Shown one piece after another: positions 40,801 to 52,731 of a DNA stretch of 64,000 nt. Within the stretch, counting starts at the first letter, position 1; the number at the start of each line of letters is the position of its first letter. Made by a program: the position numbers and the translations under genes. The stretch covers positions 1 to 64,000 of the forward strand of contig CALSCO010000043.1 in the NCBI GenBank assembly GCA_943704415.1, given 5' to 3'. This DNA is from Parvularia atlantis (taxonomy: Eukaryota; Opisthokonta; Rotosphaerida). Under the pieces are notes generated by a model. That model worked only from the letters and a program-made list of their open reading frames with translations, made no database searches and was not told the origin of the DNA.

Positions 40801-43652
40801 TGCGCGCGTGCATGTCCGCCATGGTCGGCTGCTCCTTGTCGGTCGTCGTGCTGGCGTCGTCGTCGTCGCTGCTCTCAGGCCCGACGCTGACAAAGCCGGC
40901 CTTGCGCAGGAAGGGCTGGTCGTGGCGCCACTCGACCATGACCTCGCCCGTGAGGTGCGTGAGCGCCGCGATGTCGTCCTGCCGCTGCCCGCCAGGCGCC
41001 CCGCCCTGCTGCATCCACAGCGACGCCTGCTGCTCCTCGAGCGCGTGCAGGGCGTACTCGACCGAGAGCGCGCTGCCGTCGTCGCTGCCGTGCATCTCGT
41101 TCTGCAGCTTGAGCGCGTCGAGCGGGCGAGCGACGGATGCGAGCGAGGTGTTGCTGGTGTCGCTCGTGGACGCGTGCTCGTCCTCCAGCAGGTTCACCGA
41201 GCTCAGCAGGCCCACGCGTGAGTTGCTTGCGTCGACCGCCATCGCCAGGGGATCGCCGTCGTCGGCGCTGCCGTGCCGGCCGAGACTTGCGCTCGAGACC
41301 TCGTCCGGCAGCCATCGGTTGGCCTCCTCAACGTACGACGCGGCGATAGACGTTGGCCCTCCGTGCGGCGCCACGCGCTTGGTCTGTTGAGCTTTGTGCT
41401 CGGGCAGGACCACGCGGTCGGCGGGCAGGTGCGCCGAGCCGAGCGGAATCGACACGGTGAACGTCGTGCCCTTGCCGAGCGTGCTCTCGACCGTGATACG
41501 CCCGCCGTGGATTTTGACGAGCTCCTGCGTGAGCGCGAGGCCGATGCCCGTGCCCTCGTAGCTGCGCCCCTGTGACGCGTCCACGCGGTGAAAGCGCTCA
41601 AACAGCCGCGGGATCTCAGACGCGGGCACGCCGCAGCCCGTGTCGCTCACGACCAGCACGGCGGCCGGCACGAGGCGTCGCGGGCGGGCGGGCGTCGTGG
41701 CGAGGCTCGCGCCGGCGGCGGCGGACGAGTCGGCGGGCACGAGGTGTGCAGCCTGGGGCGACTCGTGGGGCGCGGGCGCGATGCTACGCGCGAGCTTGAC
41801 CGTGACGCCGCCCCGAAGCGTAAACTTGAACGCGTTCGACAGCAGGTTGAAGACGATCTTCTCCCACATGTCGCGGTCAATGTACACCGGCTCGCCCAGC
41901 CCGCTGCCGTTGCTCTCATCCGGCATGACCACGTCAAACGTCAGGCCGGCCGCCTCTATCGTTGAGCGGAAAACGCTGGCGAGGTCGGCCGTGAGGCGCG
42001 CGAGGTCGACGGGCTCGTACGTGGCCGTGACGCGCCCGGCCTCGATGCGGCTAAAATCGAGCAGAGAGTTGACCAGCTTCAGCAGGCGCGTCGAGTTGCG
42101 CTTGATCAGCTCCAGCCGCCGGCGGTGCACGGGCGGGAGGACGTTGGCCTTATCGTTCATCATCTCCTCGAGCGGGCCGCTGATGAGCGTGAGCGGCGTG
42201 CGGAACTCGTGCGAGACGTTGGAAAAAAACGTGGTCTTGGCCTGGTCGAGCTGGGACAGGGCCTGCGCGTTATTCGCACGCGCGCGCGCGCACGATGAGC
42301 AAGGTGCACAAGAACTCAGGCAAGCGCGGGCGGCGCACCTCGGCACGACGGCGCTCCGCCTCGTAGCTCTTGGCGGTGCTGATCGCGTTGGCCACTTGCC
42401 GTGTGACGAGGTCAAAGTAGACCAGGTAGTTGTCGTCAAGCGCGCGCCGCGGGTTGATGCCGAGAATGAGCACGCCCGAAGGCGTGTCCTGCGCCGAGGT
42501 CATGATCGGGCACAGCACCGCGTCACGGCAGGGATCGGGCCAGACGCCGCCTGCGAGCCGGCGCGGCGGCATCAGCGCACGCCACGGGCATAGCACACAC
42601 GGTACGCACCGGAAAACTCTGCGCCAAACTTGTCGCCGATGTCGTACAGGGTGAGGACGCGGTGCGACTTGATCGCCTCGTTGAGCGGCCAGATGCACCG
42701 CTTGGCCGCGTCCGTGTGCAGCACGAGCTCGCGGACGACGGCGGGGTGGTCGGGCGCAATGTTGGCCATGTTGTGCAGAACGAGCTGCGCGCACGTTCAG
42801 CCTCCATCGTGCTGTCCCACGCGCGCGCGCGCGCGCACCTTGCTCTTGTCGCTCGAGAGCAGGTACAGCAGCGCAAACGTGGTGTCATGCCGGTGCTGCC
42901 CGAGCACGTTGATGCAGATCTCGCCGGCCTCACACACGGTCTGCGTGCCCGTGGCCTTGTAGCCGAGGTCGCGCAGGACGAGCAGGCGCCGCTCGCTGAG
43001 CACGCGCGTGGTCGTCTCGGTGATCTACGCGCCCGCGCGACGTGAGCGTCTAAACAAGTCCGCGCGCACACCACGCCAGCGGCCGCACCGGCGTGATCAC
43101 GCCCAGGACCTCGCCGTTCTGGTTGCGCACGGGCGAGTACGACCAGGTGAAGTAGCACTCCTCGGCGTAGTTATTGCGCGTGAGCACGAGCTGCTGGTCG
43201 TCGGACCACGTCGCCTCGCCCTGGAACACGCGCAGCAGCATCGGCTCGATCACGTCCCAGACCTCGCTCCACGCCTCGCTGCCTGCGTCCATTTGCCGCT
43301 CAGCTGCGCGCACACGCCATGAGGTATCACAGCAACGCACCGGGCTTGCCCAGGGCCGCCGGGTGCTTGGTGGCGAAGATGGGGATGTACCCGTCGTTGT
43401 AGAGCACGTTCATGCGCGGGCCCCAGAACACGACGATCGGGAACTTGGAGTCGAGCATCAAGTTGGTCGCGTTGACCAGCGCCGACGGCCACTGCGCCAT
43501 CGGCCCGAGCTCGGTCGCGGCCCAGTCGCGCGCGCGGATCAGGTCCGCCATCACGCCCGCGCCCCACACGCGCTGCGCCGTCGCCGCCTGCTCGACCTGC
43601 GCGCACGCGCCTCGTCAGCTTCCACACGGGCCCACACGCGCCGCACCTCCAT
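37843..43652 (-). CDS. Dual hybrid histidine kinase (two kinase and two receiver modules)
   Basis: Very large sensor kinase of a His-Asp phosphorelay. Exons in order: MEVEQAATAQRVWGAGVMAD; a PAS domain (about 43,560-43,060) with FPIVVFWGPRMNVLYNDGY; a GAF-like region (about 42,990-42,400); first H-box FFSNVSHEFRTPL (about 42,200); first ATPase with NLLSNAFKF and GTGIGLALTQELV; first receiver with LLVDDNAD and phospho-acceptor Asp in IISDVMMPRLDG (about 40,500), then GADDYLCKPF; a second PAS (YANERFLSILGI, about 40,050); second H-box VCHEIRNPLNGI (about 39,640); second ATPase with NLISNALKF and GTGLGLYISKMM; and a final receiver with IVLMDVEMPVMDG (about 38,170) and KPYRKDEL. No membrane helix is visible, so sensing should be cytosolic. 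All phospho-transfer residues are intact. Confidence 0.92.
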
Positions 43653-44261
43653 CGGCACGCCAAGGGGGGATGGCGCCAGCGTGGCGCCCTCGTGTGGCTT
43701 CGTTTCCCTGCGCACCACCGCCGTCGCCGACCGTCAGCGCCCCACGCGACCGCGCCAACGACAACGACAGGCGGACGAGGCAGCAGCCAGGCGAGGGCGC
43801 ACGTGGCGGCAACGCAGTGGAACGGACAGCAGCGGCGAAGCAAGTTAAGCGCCTGCCGTGTCACCGTTCCGCGTCACATGCGCGGCGTGCGGGCGACGAA
43901 GGCGGCGACACGGGGCGCGCGCGGCCGAGCGGCGTGCGAGCGAGGGACGCGTGCGGCGGCGAGCCTGAGAGAACAGAAAGAAGAGAGAAGGGCGGGCGGC
44001 AAAACAGAGCACCGGCGACGTCACCGGGCGCCGCCCGTACGGGCGCTTGTCGTGGTGATTGGAGCATAACCGATGCCAAAGGCCTCAGCCGGCGTGCTGC
44101 GCGGCCGACACGGCTCAGTTCTGCACCCTGCGGCACGGCCAGACAGAGAGGGGAAAAGTCGTGTCTCGTGTGCGCTCGTCTAAGCAGATCACTACATTGA
44201 GATCGTCTCTCACTTGTGCTTTGATGCACACTTTGTTGAGCGGATCCCAGTGCTGCGGAAG
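43653..44261. promoter_or_regulatory. Divergent promoter, histidine kinase and acyl-CoA synthetase
   Basis: A 609-bp gap between divergent genes, with CCAATCA (TGATTGG on plus) at 44,056-44,062. The part near 43,880-44,030 is purine-rich. I see no coding chain. Confidence 0.6.
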
Positions 44262-47161
44262 ATGCCGTCGCTGCTGCAGTCGGCGCTGCTCGCGGGCTCG
44301 GCCGTGCTCGTGGGCGACTACCTCGACCAGCAGTGGGGCCTGTCGAGCGACGTCAGCTTCCTCGTCCGGGCCGCGCGCGCCTACGCCAAGTGTGCCGCCT
44401 GCGAAGCGCCCGCGTTGAAGCCGATGGGCTGATCGCGTCGTCCAGGGTCGCCGACACGACGCGCACCTACGCCGACGTGTGGGAGGCCTCGGTCGACCGG
44501 CACGGCGCGCATCCGCTCGTGATCTTCGAGGGCCGCACGGTCTCGTTCCGCGCCGCCGACGACGGTGCGCTGTGTGCCGCGCGCCATCGCGCCCCGTCTT
44601 CTCACGGCTTTGCGCACGTATCACGCCAGCCGCCAACCGCCTCGTTCGCGCGCGCGTGCTGCGCCCTCCTCGTGTGCACGCGACTGACGCGATCGTGCGC
44701 CGCGCAGGCCAACTGGCTCGTCGGCGCGGGCTTCAAGCAGGGCGGTGTGGCGCCCGCGATGGCGCGCGCCGGGCGCGATGGCGCGCGCTCACGTGACGCG
44801 CGTGTGTGGCAGACACGATCGCGCTGCTAATGGAGAACTGCCCCGAGTTCATCATCGTCGGCGCGGCGGTGGCCAAGATCGGCGTCAAGGCGCGTGCGCG
44901 GTGCTGCGTGCTCTCGTGGCCTGACGCTCGCTCGGCGCAGGTCGCGCTGATCAACACGAACCTGCGCGCCAAGAGCCTGCTGCACTGCGTCCAGATCTCC
45001 AACGCCAAGACGCTGCTGTTTGGCAGCGAGCTCACCGGTGCCGTCCAGGAGGTGCTCGAGCAGCTGCAGCAGCAGAGTGCGGCTCTGCGCCCCGCCAAGA
45101 CGCGCGCGTTTGAGACACGCGCGCTTGTACCCAGGCATCCGCTTCTTCGTCCAAGGCGGCCCCGCGCCCTTTGCCGAGCACCTAGACCCGTTGCTGGCCG
45201 CGGCATCCAGCACGCGCCCGCACCGCTCGCTGCGCAGCTCGCTCACGACCGACTCGGTCTTCAGCCTCACGTACACGAGCGGCACGACGGGTGCGCCCAC
45301 TGCAGTGCTTGCCGGCGGTCCTCATCTTCACCCTCACCCTCACCCTCACCCTTGCGCGCACACACAGGCCTGCCCAAGGCCGCCAACCTCCCGCACCTGA
45401 AGCAAATCGGTGTGTGCGCGCTCGGCCGACACCGCCACACCTGATGCACGCACGCCCAGGCGCCGGCTGCGTGCTCGAGACCATGTTTGACGTCACGGCC
45501 AAGGATCGCATCTACGTGACCATGCCACTGTACCATTCGGCTGCGGGTGCGATGGCCACGTCCGTGTGCGTGGTCACCGGCTGCACCATGATCCTCCGGC
45601 GCAAGTTCTCGGCCTCGGCGTTCGTGCCTGAGATCCGCGAGCACCGCGCGACGCTCTTCCAGTACATCGGTGTGCACGGTGCAGTGAACTGCGGCTGCTC
45701 GCTCACCGTGCTGCGCCAGGCGAGCTCTGCCGCTACCTCATGACCGTGCCTGAGACGCCGCTCGACGGCAAGAACCACCTGCGCCTCGCGTTTGGCAACG
45801 GCCTGCGCGGTGCGCTGCCTGTGACCGTGGCGCACTCGCACCCCCCTGCGCCTGATGCTTGTTGCGCAGCCGACATCTGGGAAAAGTTCCAGAAGCGGTT
45901 CAATATCCCGCGCATCGGCGAGCTGGTGCGCTGCGAGCACTCTGCCTTTCTGTGCTGACCGGCCAGCGCTGCACAGTACGCCGGCACGGAGCACAACGTC
46001 AACTTTGTCGGCTTTACGACTGGCCGCACGCCGCTCGGCCGCGGTGCGCTCGCGAGCAGCGGCAGCCGTGGTGCTGGCCTCACACAGGGCGTCGCAGGCT
46101 CATTCGGCCGCACCGGCATCCTGCTGCGCCGCATCCTCAACTCGCGCATCGTCAAGTTTGACATCGAGAAGGAGGAGCCCGTGCGCGGCCCTGACGGCCT
46201 GTGCATCGAGGTGCGCGTCGCTGCGAACCCGTAAGGCTCGCTGACCCATCTCTGCCAGTGCGCCGCAGACGAGCCCGGCGAGCTGCTCGGCATGATCGAC
46301 GCGCGCAACCAGTTCTATGGCTACCACGGCAACGCGGTGGTGCGCCGCCGCTGCCCGTCGTGCGCGTCGCCTCTCGCCGACCGCGCGCGCCGCTGCAGGA
46401 CACCAACAAGAAGTTCATCTACAACGTGCTCAAGAAGGGCGACGCGTTCTACCGCACCGGCGGTGCGCTCGCGCGTCGTGCACCGGCCGTGCGCTTACTG
46501 CGCCGTGCGGCAGACCTCGTCAAGCGTGACGCCAAGGGCTTTGTTTACTTTGTCGACCGCATCGGCGACACGTTCCGCTGGAAGGGCGAGAACGTGTCGA
46601 CGAACGAGGCACGCTGCACTGCTCCAGCCTGCCTGCGCGCGCGTGCACGCTCGCTGATCGCTGCGCGCAGGTGATGGAGGCCCTGACGACGTTCGAGGGC
46701 GTGCAGGAGGCCAACGTGTACGGCGTGCGCGTGCCCGGCAAGGACGGCCGCGCGGGCATGGCTGCGGTCGTCATGGACGACAAGGTTCGCTTCATGCGCA
46801 TGTTGCCCGCACTGCTCTCACGACGATCGCCCAGATCGACCTGGCCAAGCTCGGCGAGCACGTCTCCAAGGCGCTGCCGGCTTATGCCGTGCCGCTGTTC
46901 CTGCGCAAGCTGCGCGCGGAGGAGGTTGCCGCGCAGTTCTCGACCGGCACGTTCAAGTACCAGAAGGTTCGCGGCCTGCTCGACGCGACCGCCGCCATGA
47001 GCGCTCACACGCCGCGCGCGCAGGTCACGCTGCGCAACGAGGGCTTCGACCCGAGCGTCGTCAAGGAGCAGCTCTTCGCGTTCAACCCGCAGACGCGGGC
47101 CTACGAGGCGTTCGGCCCGAGCCAGTACGCGGCCATCGTCGCCGGCGCGGCGAAGCTGTGA
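44262..47161 (+). CDS. Fatty acid transport protein / very-long-chain acyl-CoA synthetase
   Basis: Activates long and very long fatty acids to acyl-CoA, like yeast Fat1 and animal FATPs. An N-terminal hydrophobic helix ([20 protein letters not shown]) is followed across more than a dozen introns by [35 protein letters not shown], the AMP-binding motif [108 protein letters not shown] and TGTFKYQKV. The FATP signature region ([14 protein letters not shown]) separates it from other acyl-CoA ligases. The protein ends AAKL, a peroxisomal PTS1-type tripeptide. The stop lies 23 bp from the convergent RCL1 stop. Confidence 0.93.
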
Positions 47162-47184
47162 TTGCCACATGTCGTGCGCTTTTG

Positions 47185-48636
47185 TCAGGCGATGGACTTG
47201 TTGACGTTCGTAAACCCGACGCCGAGGCACTTGAGCAGCACCGTCTGGTTGCTCGGGTCGGTCGAGACCTTAAACGTGATGCCGAAGAACGTCTTAAGGT
47301 CGCGCAGGTACTGGATGCTGTGTCGCGCGGCCCGCGTGAGCCACAGCATGCGCATGCGCGGCACGGGCACGCACGAGGGCTCGGTCAGCTTGCCGAAGCG
47401 GATCTTGGACACGTCCTCGGGGCTCAGCGTCATCAGCAGCAGGTGCATCGCCTGGTTGAACACGTCCGTGCACCCGCCCTGGTGCAGACGTCAACGCTGC
47501 ACCTCCTCGCGTCCACCCGCACCTTGCTGATCTCGTACAGCAGCTGCTTGGCCGCCATGCGCCCGACGTCCTCCGGCGTCTCGCCGGCCTGGGCCGTGCA
47601 CTCGGTGCTGATGAGCACGCCTGTCGTCGACTCGGCCACGAGGCACACGCCAAACCCGGGCGACCTGTACGCCACGCCGCGTCAGCGCCACGCCCCGCGT
47701 CCCTTGTGCCGCGCACGCACTTGCCAGACTCGGCGCCCTTGTAGTGGTCCGTGTAGATGAACACGTCGGGGATGTATTGGTTGAGCAGGGCGCGCGCCGA
47801 GTCGACGAGCCGGTTGGCCGTCTGTGGCGACACGCGCGTCGAGTAGGCGATGCCGCTGCGTCCGCGCTCAGCCCTCACGCGCCCGCATGACCGGCAGCCA
47901 CGCACCGTATCCTCTTGATCCGCCCCTCGTCGACAAAGTCGATCGGCTTGAGCGCGCGAACGGGCGCGCAGCGGAACATGACCATGCCGCCGCCGTCGGG
48001 CGGCGCGCCGCGCTTTGTGATCTGCGCCACCGCGCGTGAGCCACACACGCCCGCCGGGCGCCCGCGCGCGCACCTTGAGCTCGAGGTCGCTCTCGATGCC
48101 GAACTTGGTCAGCTGCGGCAGGGTCACGGTGCGGAAGTGGTCGACGCTGAGGTCTGTCGCGTCGTTGGTGATGCCCGTCAGCGTCAGCACGAACGGCTTC
48201 TTGCTGAACGGCGCGAGCTGGATCATCGGCTCGAGAAAGTACCCTGGGCGGCGCCGCGCGTCTCAGCCGCGCACGGCACGGCCGGCTGCTCCCGCACCGA
48301 TCGCGCGCGCCGTGCCGCAGTCGTGCTCGACCTTGCCGCCGACGACGACGCCCGGGCGGAACGTGAGCGTGGTGCCGGTGTAGCTGATCTCGACGCCCGT
48401 GCCGTTCGTGACCTTCTCGATCAGGCGGAGCAGGCTCGCCTCGTAGTCTTGCGAGACGCCGCGCTCTGAATCAGCACAGCACCGCTGATCGACCGTCCAC
48501 CGCACGCACCGCGCAGGCCCGGATCGTCGTCGCTCGAGCGGATGTGCGTCACGCGCACCGGCCGCGCGCTCAGCAGCGACAGCACCAGCCGCTGCCGCAG
48601 CGCCCCGGCGCCTTCGCACGCCACAAGCGACGCCAT
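47185..48636 (-). CDS. RCL1: RNA 3'-terminal phosphate cyclase-like protein (Rcl1)
   Basis: Nucleolar factor of the small-subunit processome that acts with Bms1 in 18S rRNA maturation. Exons give EGAGALRQRLVLSLLSARPV, THIRSSDDDPGLR, DYEASLLRLIEKVTNGTGVE, ISYTGTTLTFRPGVVVGG, FLEPMIQLAPFSKKPFVLTL, GITNDATDLSVDHFRTVTLP, ARALLNQYIPDVFIYTDHYK, GFGVCLVAESTTGVLIST, QAGETPEDVGRMAAKQLLYE, GGCTDVFNQAMHLLLMTLSP and a C-terminal end FTNVNKSIA. The order and wording match Rcl1 rather than the active cyclase RtcA. The start at 48636 (MASLVAC before EGAGAL) is the nearest Met; one frame upstream (Met at 48703) cannot be spliced in phase convincingly. Confidence 0.9.
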
Positions 48637-48760
48637 CCAGCCGCCGCGCCACGTGGCGGTCGAACCTCAAGATCAGTGACGCTTCGACAGTCGAGCGCAT
48701 CAACTACCATGACAGCTAACCGCTTCGCGACGGCGCTGTTGCTAGGCGGGTTGTTGTGGC

Positions 48761-50467
48761 ATGCCACAAGACCGTGCTGATGCGGCGCGCGGCGGGCGGC
48801 GGGCGGCGGCAGAGGCTGTGGAGCAGCGGCGAGGGCGTGCGGCGCGACGGGCCGTCGCGGGGGCGATCCGCGGGCGCGAGGACGAGGCGATGAGCGATGT
48901 CACGGCGCTGTTGCGGGTCGGCGCCACGAACGACGACGACGAGCACCAGCACCAGCACGACGACCCGGCCGCGCTCGACCTGTTCCCGGACGTGGGGCTC
49001 GTGCCGGACGCGCCACGCGACGCTGAGCTGCCAGCCGCCGTCGATGCGGACGACGAGGGCGACGACGATCAGCACGACGACGTCGCGGCGCAGCTCGAGC
49101 GCTGCTGGGCCGTTGCGTGCGCCGTCGGCCTTGTGCGGCGCGTGCTCACTGCTGTGTTGTGCAGGACGTCGAGGCGCAGGCGGACGACGCGGCGATCGAT
49201 GCAGCGTGCGCCGTGCTCGCGCGCCTCAGCCGACGGCGCCGGCTCGTTGACGACGGCGCCGCGTACGCCGCGCTGCTGCGCCTCGCTGCGTCGTTCTGCG
49301 ACCGTGTGCGCTTCGAGACCGTGCGCGTGCTGCTGCGCCTCGCGCGGCCGGCATCGACGGTGCCGCCCGACGACGCGACCGTCGCGGCGTGGTCGTCGGC
49401 GCTGTGCAGGTGCGTCGCATGTCGCGTGTCGCTCAGACCTGACCGCGCTGCCACGACGCAGTGCCGCTGCCGACGCGCACGTCTGGCTCGGCCGCGCCGC
49501 AACGCACACGATGCGCAGCGAGTGGCGGCAGCTGACGCACGGCGAGCTCGACGCGCTGCTGGAGCACTGCCACGCCGCCGCGGCCGCCTCCTCCGCCCAC
49601 CCGCCCGACGACGACGCGCGGCTCAGCGGCACGTCGCGCGCGCACAGCGCTCACGACCGCTAACGGACACGGCGCAGGGCTCCGCGCGTGGCTCGATGTG
49701 ACGATCAGTGCCGCGCTCGGCAGCGCCGCGTTCTGCCGGCTGTCGACGCGCAGCCCCAAGGACGCCGTGTTCGAGAGCGCCGCGTACGACGCGTGGCTCG
49801 CCGACGAGACAGTGCGGTGGACGGCGCAGCACGGCGCGCCCGGTGCGTCCGCGCCCGGTTGTTGATTGCTGCCCGTCTGACCTCGCGCCGGCTCGCAGCG
49901 ACGTCGTTCACGCGCGCTGCCGTGCAGCACCTCGCGGCGCGCCACGGGCTGGCCGTCCACGGCGCCGCTGACGTGCTGCGGCTGCTGACGCGCTCGCGGC
50001 GAGTCGCATGGGACCTCGAAGAGACGTGGCGGCTGCGGCGCGCCGACGACGGGCTCGCGACCGACGTGCACGTCGTGCTGCGCGAGCTGCGCGCCGAGCC
50101 GCTGATCGACCGCGAGCTGCGCGCGTTCGTGCGCGGCGGGCGCGTCACGGCCGTCGGCCAGACTTTCGCCGCGTGCTACTTCCCCTGGGTGCGGCCGGAC
50201 GAGTGGGCCGAGTGCATGCGCGCCGCACGCCGCTTCTGCGAGACGCTTCTGTACGCCGGCGACGTGCTCCCGCTGCGCGACTGCGTCCTTGACCTCGCCG
50301 TACTGCCCGACCGCGTGCTGCTGATCGAGGTCAACGCGTTCGGCGGCGTGCTCGGCGGCGCGCTGTTCAGCTGGGAGCGCGACCGCGACCGGCTGTACTG
50401 CGGCCCGCCGCAGGGGCGCTACGTGGCCGACGCCGACGGCGCCGTGGGCTTCGTGGACGACCTCTGA
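48761..50467 (+). CDS. Cdc123/D123-family protein (ATP-grasp fold)
   Basis: Members of this family use an ATP-grasp fold; Cdc123 assembles the eIF2 complex. The C-terminal half has the family pattern: FCRLSTRSPKDAVFE; TSFTRAAVQHL; ADVLRLLTRSRRVAWDLE; LIDRELRAFVRGGRVTAVGQ; CYFPWVRP; then RDCVLDLAVLPDRVLLIEVN followed by AFGGVLGGALFSWER. The N-terminal half (Ala- and Asp-rich, with LLRLAASFCDRVRFETVRVL) is unlike Cdc123 and adds roughly 250 residues. It could be an extra domain or, less likely, a separate gene. The join at 49,629-49,677 is a GC-AG intron, the only choice that keeps phase. The start is either 48761 or the in-frame Met at 48890. Confidence 0.78.
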
Positions 50468-50505
50468 GCCCGTGTGCTGTACATAACCTTCAACGCTTGA
50501 CCGCT

Positions 50506-52699
50506 TCACAGGCGCTTGGGCTCGTACTTGGGCGCGGCGAAGCGCACGCCACCGATGCGCTTGGCCACTGGCGCGGGGCGCAGGGTGGCCGTCAGCGCAC
50601 GTCAAGCGCGCGCGCGTGCGCACGCGGCCCACGCACCGGCGCGGTAGACCTCGCCACGCTGCCGCCGCACGTCGTCCACGCGCGACGCGGTCTTCTTGAG
50701 GCGCGCGTAGTCCTTCTCGGTCGAGGTGTAAGACGTGAACGGCGACCACTTCCCCGGCTTGTGCAGCACCGAGTAGACGTCGCGGGCCATGCGGAGCGCG
50801 TCGCGGGCGTGCTCTAGATCCGACTGGTACGCGGCCTGGGGGTCGCGCGCCGCTGCCTCCTCGGCCGTGCGCTCCGTCTTGAACGGAATCGCCTTTTTGA
50901 ACTTGAGCCGTGCGGCCAGGTCGTCCATGGCCGGCGCGGTAAACGCGCGGGCGCGCAGGCGCGCCGCTTCTTCGGCGTCGATCATCCGGCTGGCGAGACG
51001 CCGCAGGCGCTGGTCCTCGACCTCGCGCACATCCTCCGTGTGCAGCTCGTGTGCCAGCGCCGAGCTCCGCTTGCGCGCCTGCACCCACAGCTTGGCGTCG
51101 CGGTAAAAATCGATGATGTCGATCTTGGTGCTCTTGACGGCGCGCATTGGGCCCTGACGCAGCTGGCCGCCTGCTCGACCGCGTCACACATGCATGTCAG
51201 TGAAGCAGGTGGGCGGGAGCGAGCCGCTCCGTCCGCACGCACTCTCGGCGTCAAAGTTCTTGCGCGTAAACTCGGTCAGGTACTGCTCCAGGACCTCCTT
51301 GCGCGGCTGGAAGACGGGCTCGTCGTCGACCATAGTCCACTTGCTCTCGGTTTTGCGCTCGGCCTTGGCGAGGATGGGGCCGGGCCAGACCAGCTCGCGC
51401 ATCGCCTCGTCGTCGCTCGAGTCCGCGTGGACGTCGAGCGGGTGGAAGCCTGCGCCGCGGTTGCCAGCCGTTAGGCACATGCGCGCGCGCGGCGCGGGCC
51501 ACACGCACGCTTGCGTTTCGGGCCGACCTCGCCGCGCCGCTTGCGCTCCATGTACGCGCGGTGCCGCTGCGCGCGGCGCGCGTCCTGGTGGTAGATGTTG
51601 GTCGCGGGGACGTACAGCTCGTGCTGCAGCTCAAGGCCGTGACGGAGCGCCACGGCGCGCTCCTGCTTCTCCGAGACAGTCCTGTGTGCGTTATCAGGGC
51701 GCGCCCGCGATCCGCATGCGCTGACGGACGCACTTGGCCTTCATCGCGATCTGCACGGCGTGGTCGTACGCCTCGCCCACACTGAAGCCCTTGAGCCTGA
51801 GCAGGTGGCCGGCCTCGCTGACACTGGCTCGCGAGCGCACGCGCGCGCGCGCCCGTCAGCGCGCACAACGGACAAACGGGCGCCCGTCGACGCACGTGCT
51901 CACGAGGTGCGCCGCGACCGACAGGCGGTTGGCCGGGCGCAGCGAGCCCTCGGCCGGGATGGGATGCTCGGAGAGCAGACTCGACTGGTCAAAGTCGAAC
52001 GGCCGCTTGCCGTGCCTGCGCGTCTTGCGCCGTCCCGGCATGTTGGGGTAGGGGAAGCCCTCGTCCTCCTCGCTGTCGACGACCTCGAGCTCGGCAAAGT
52101 CGTCGTCCTCATCCTCCTCGCGCTCGCGCGCATCTGCGATCGTCTCGGAGCCCGTCGCCAGGCTGGCCTCGTCGGGCTGCTCCTCCTCGCTAGGCTTGCC
52201 TTTCTTGTAGTGCTGGCGCCGCTTCTGGCGCTGCTGCAGTTCCTCCGTTTCGTCGTCGCCGCGCGTCGGCAGCGACCGGATCTTGTCGTTGGCGAAACGG
52301 TCGAGGGCGCGCTCAAACTTCTCGTCCGCCGCGGCGTTCCAGATGAGCTCCTTGATCGGCGGGTCCTCCTCGAACGCGTTCATCACCACCATGCCGTGCT
52401 CGGCAAAGCGCGCGGCCTCGTCGGGCCGCCAGTTGATGTCGCGGTCGCTGCCGTCGTCGGGCTCGCTGTCGAACACGTCCACGTGCTCCTTGGCCATGAC
52501 CTTGCGCGACTCGTCCTTGAGCGACTCATCGCTGGAGCGGAAGTCGAGCAGCGTGTTGTGGAGGTCGTAAAGCTGGAGCAGCCGCGGTATTTCTTGTGAC
52601 TCGTTCAAGTACTTCTCGAACTCCTTCTTCGTGAACGGCTCGTCGTCTTCGCCCTGCGCGTCCCCGCCCTCAGCCGCCGCGTCCTGCACCGGCGCCTCT

Positions 52700-52731
<32 letters not shown>

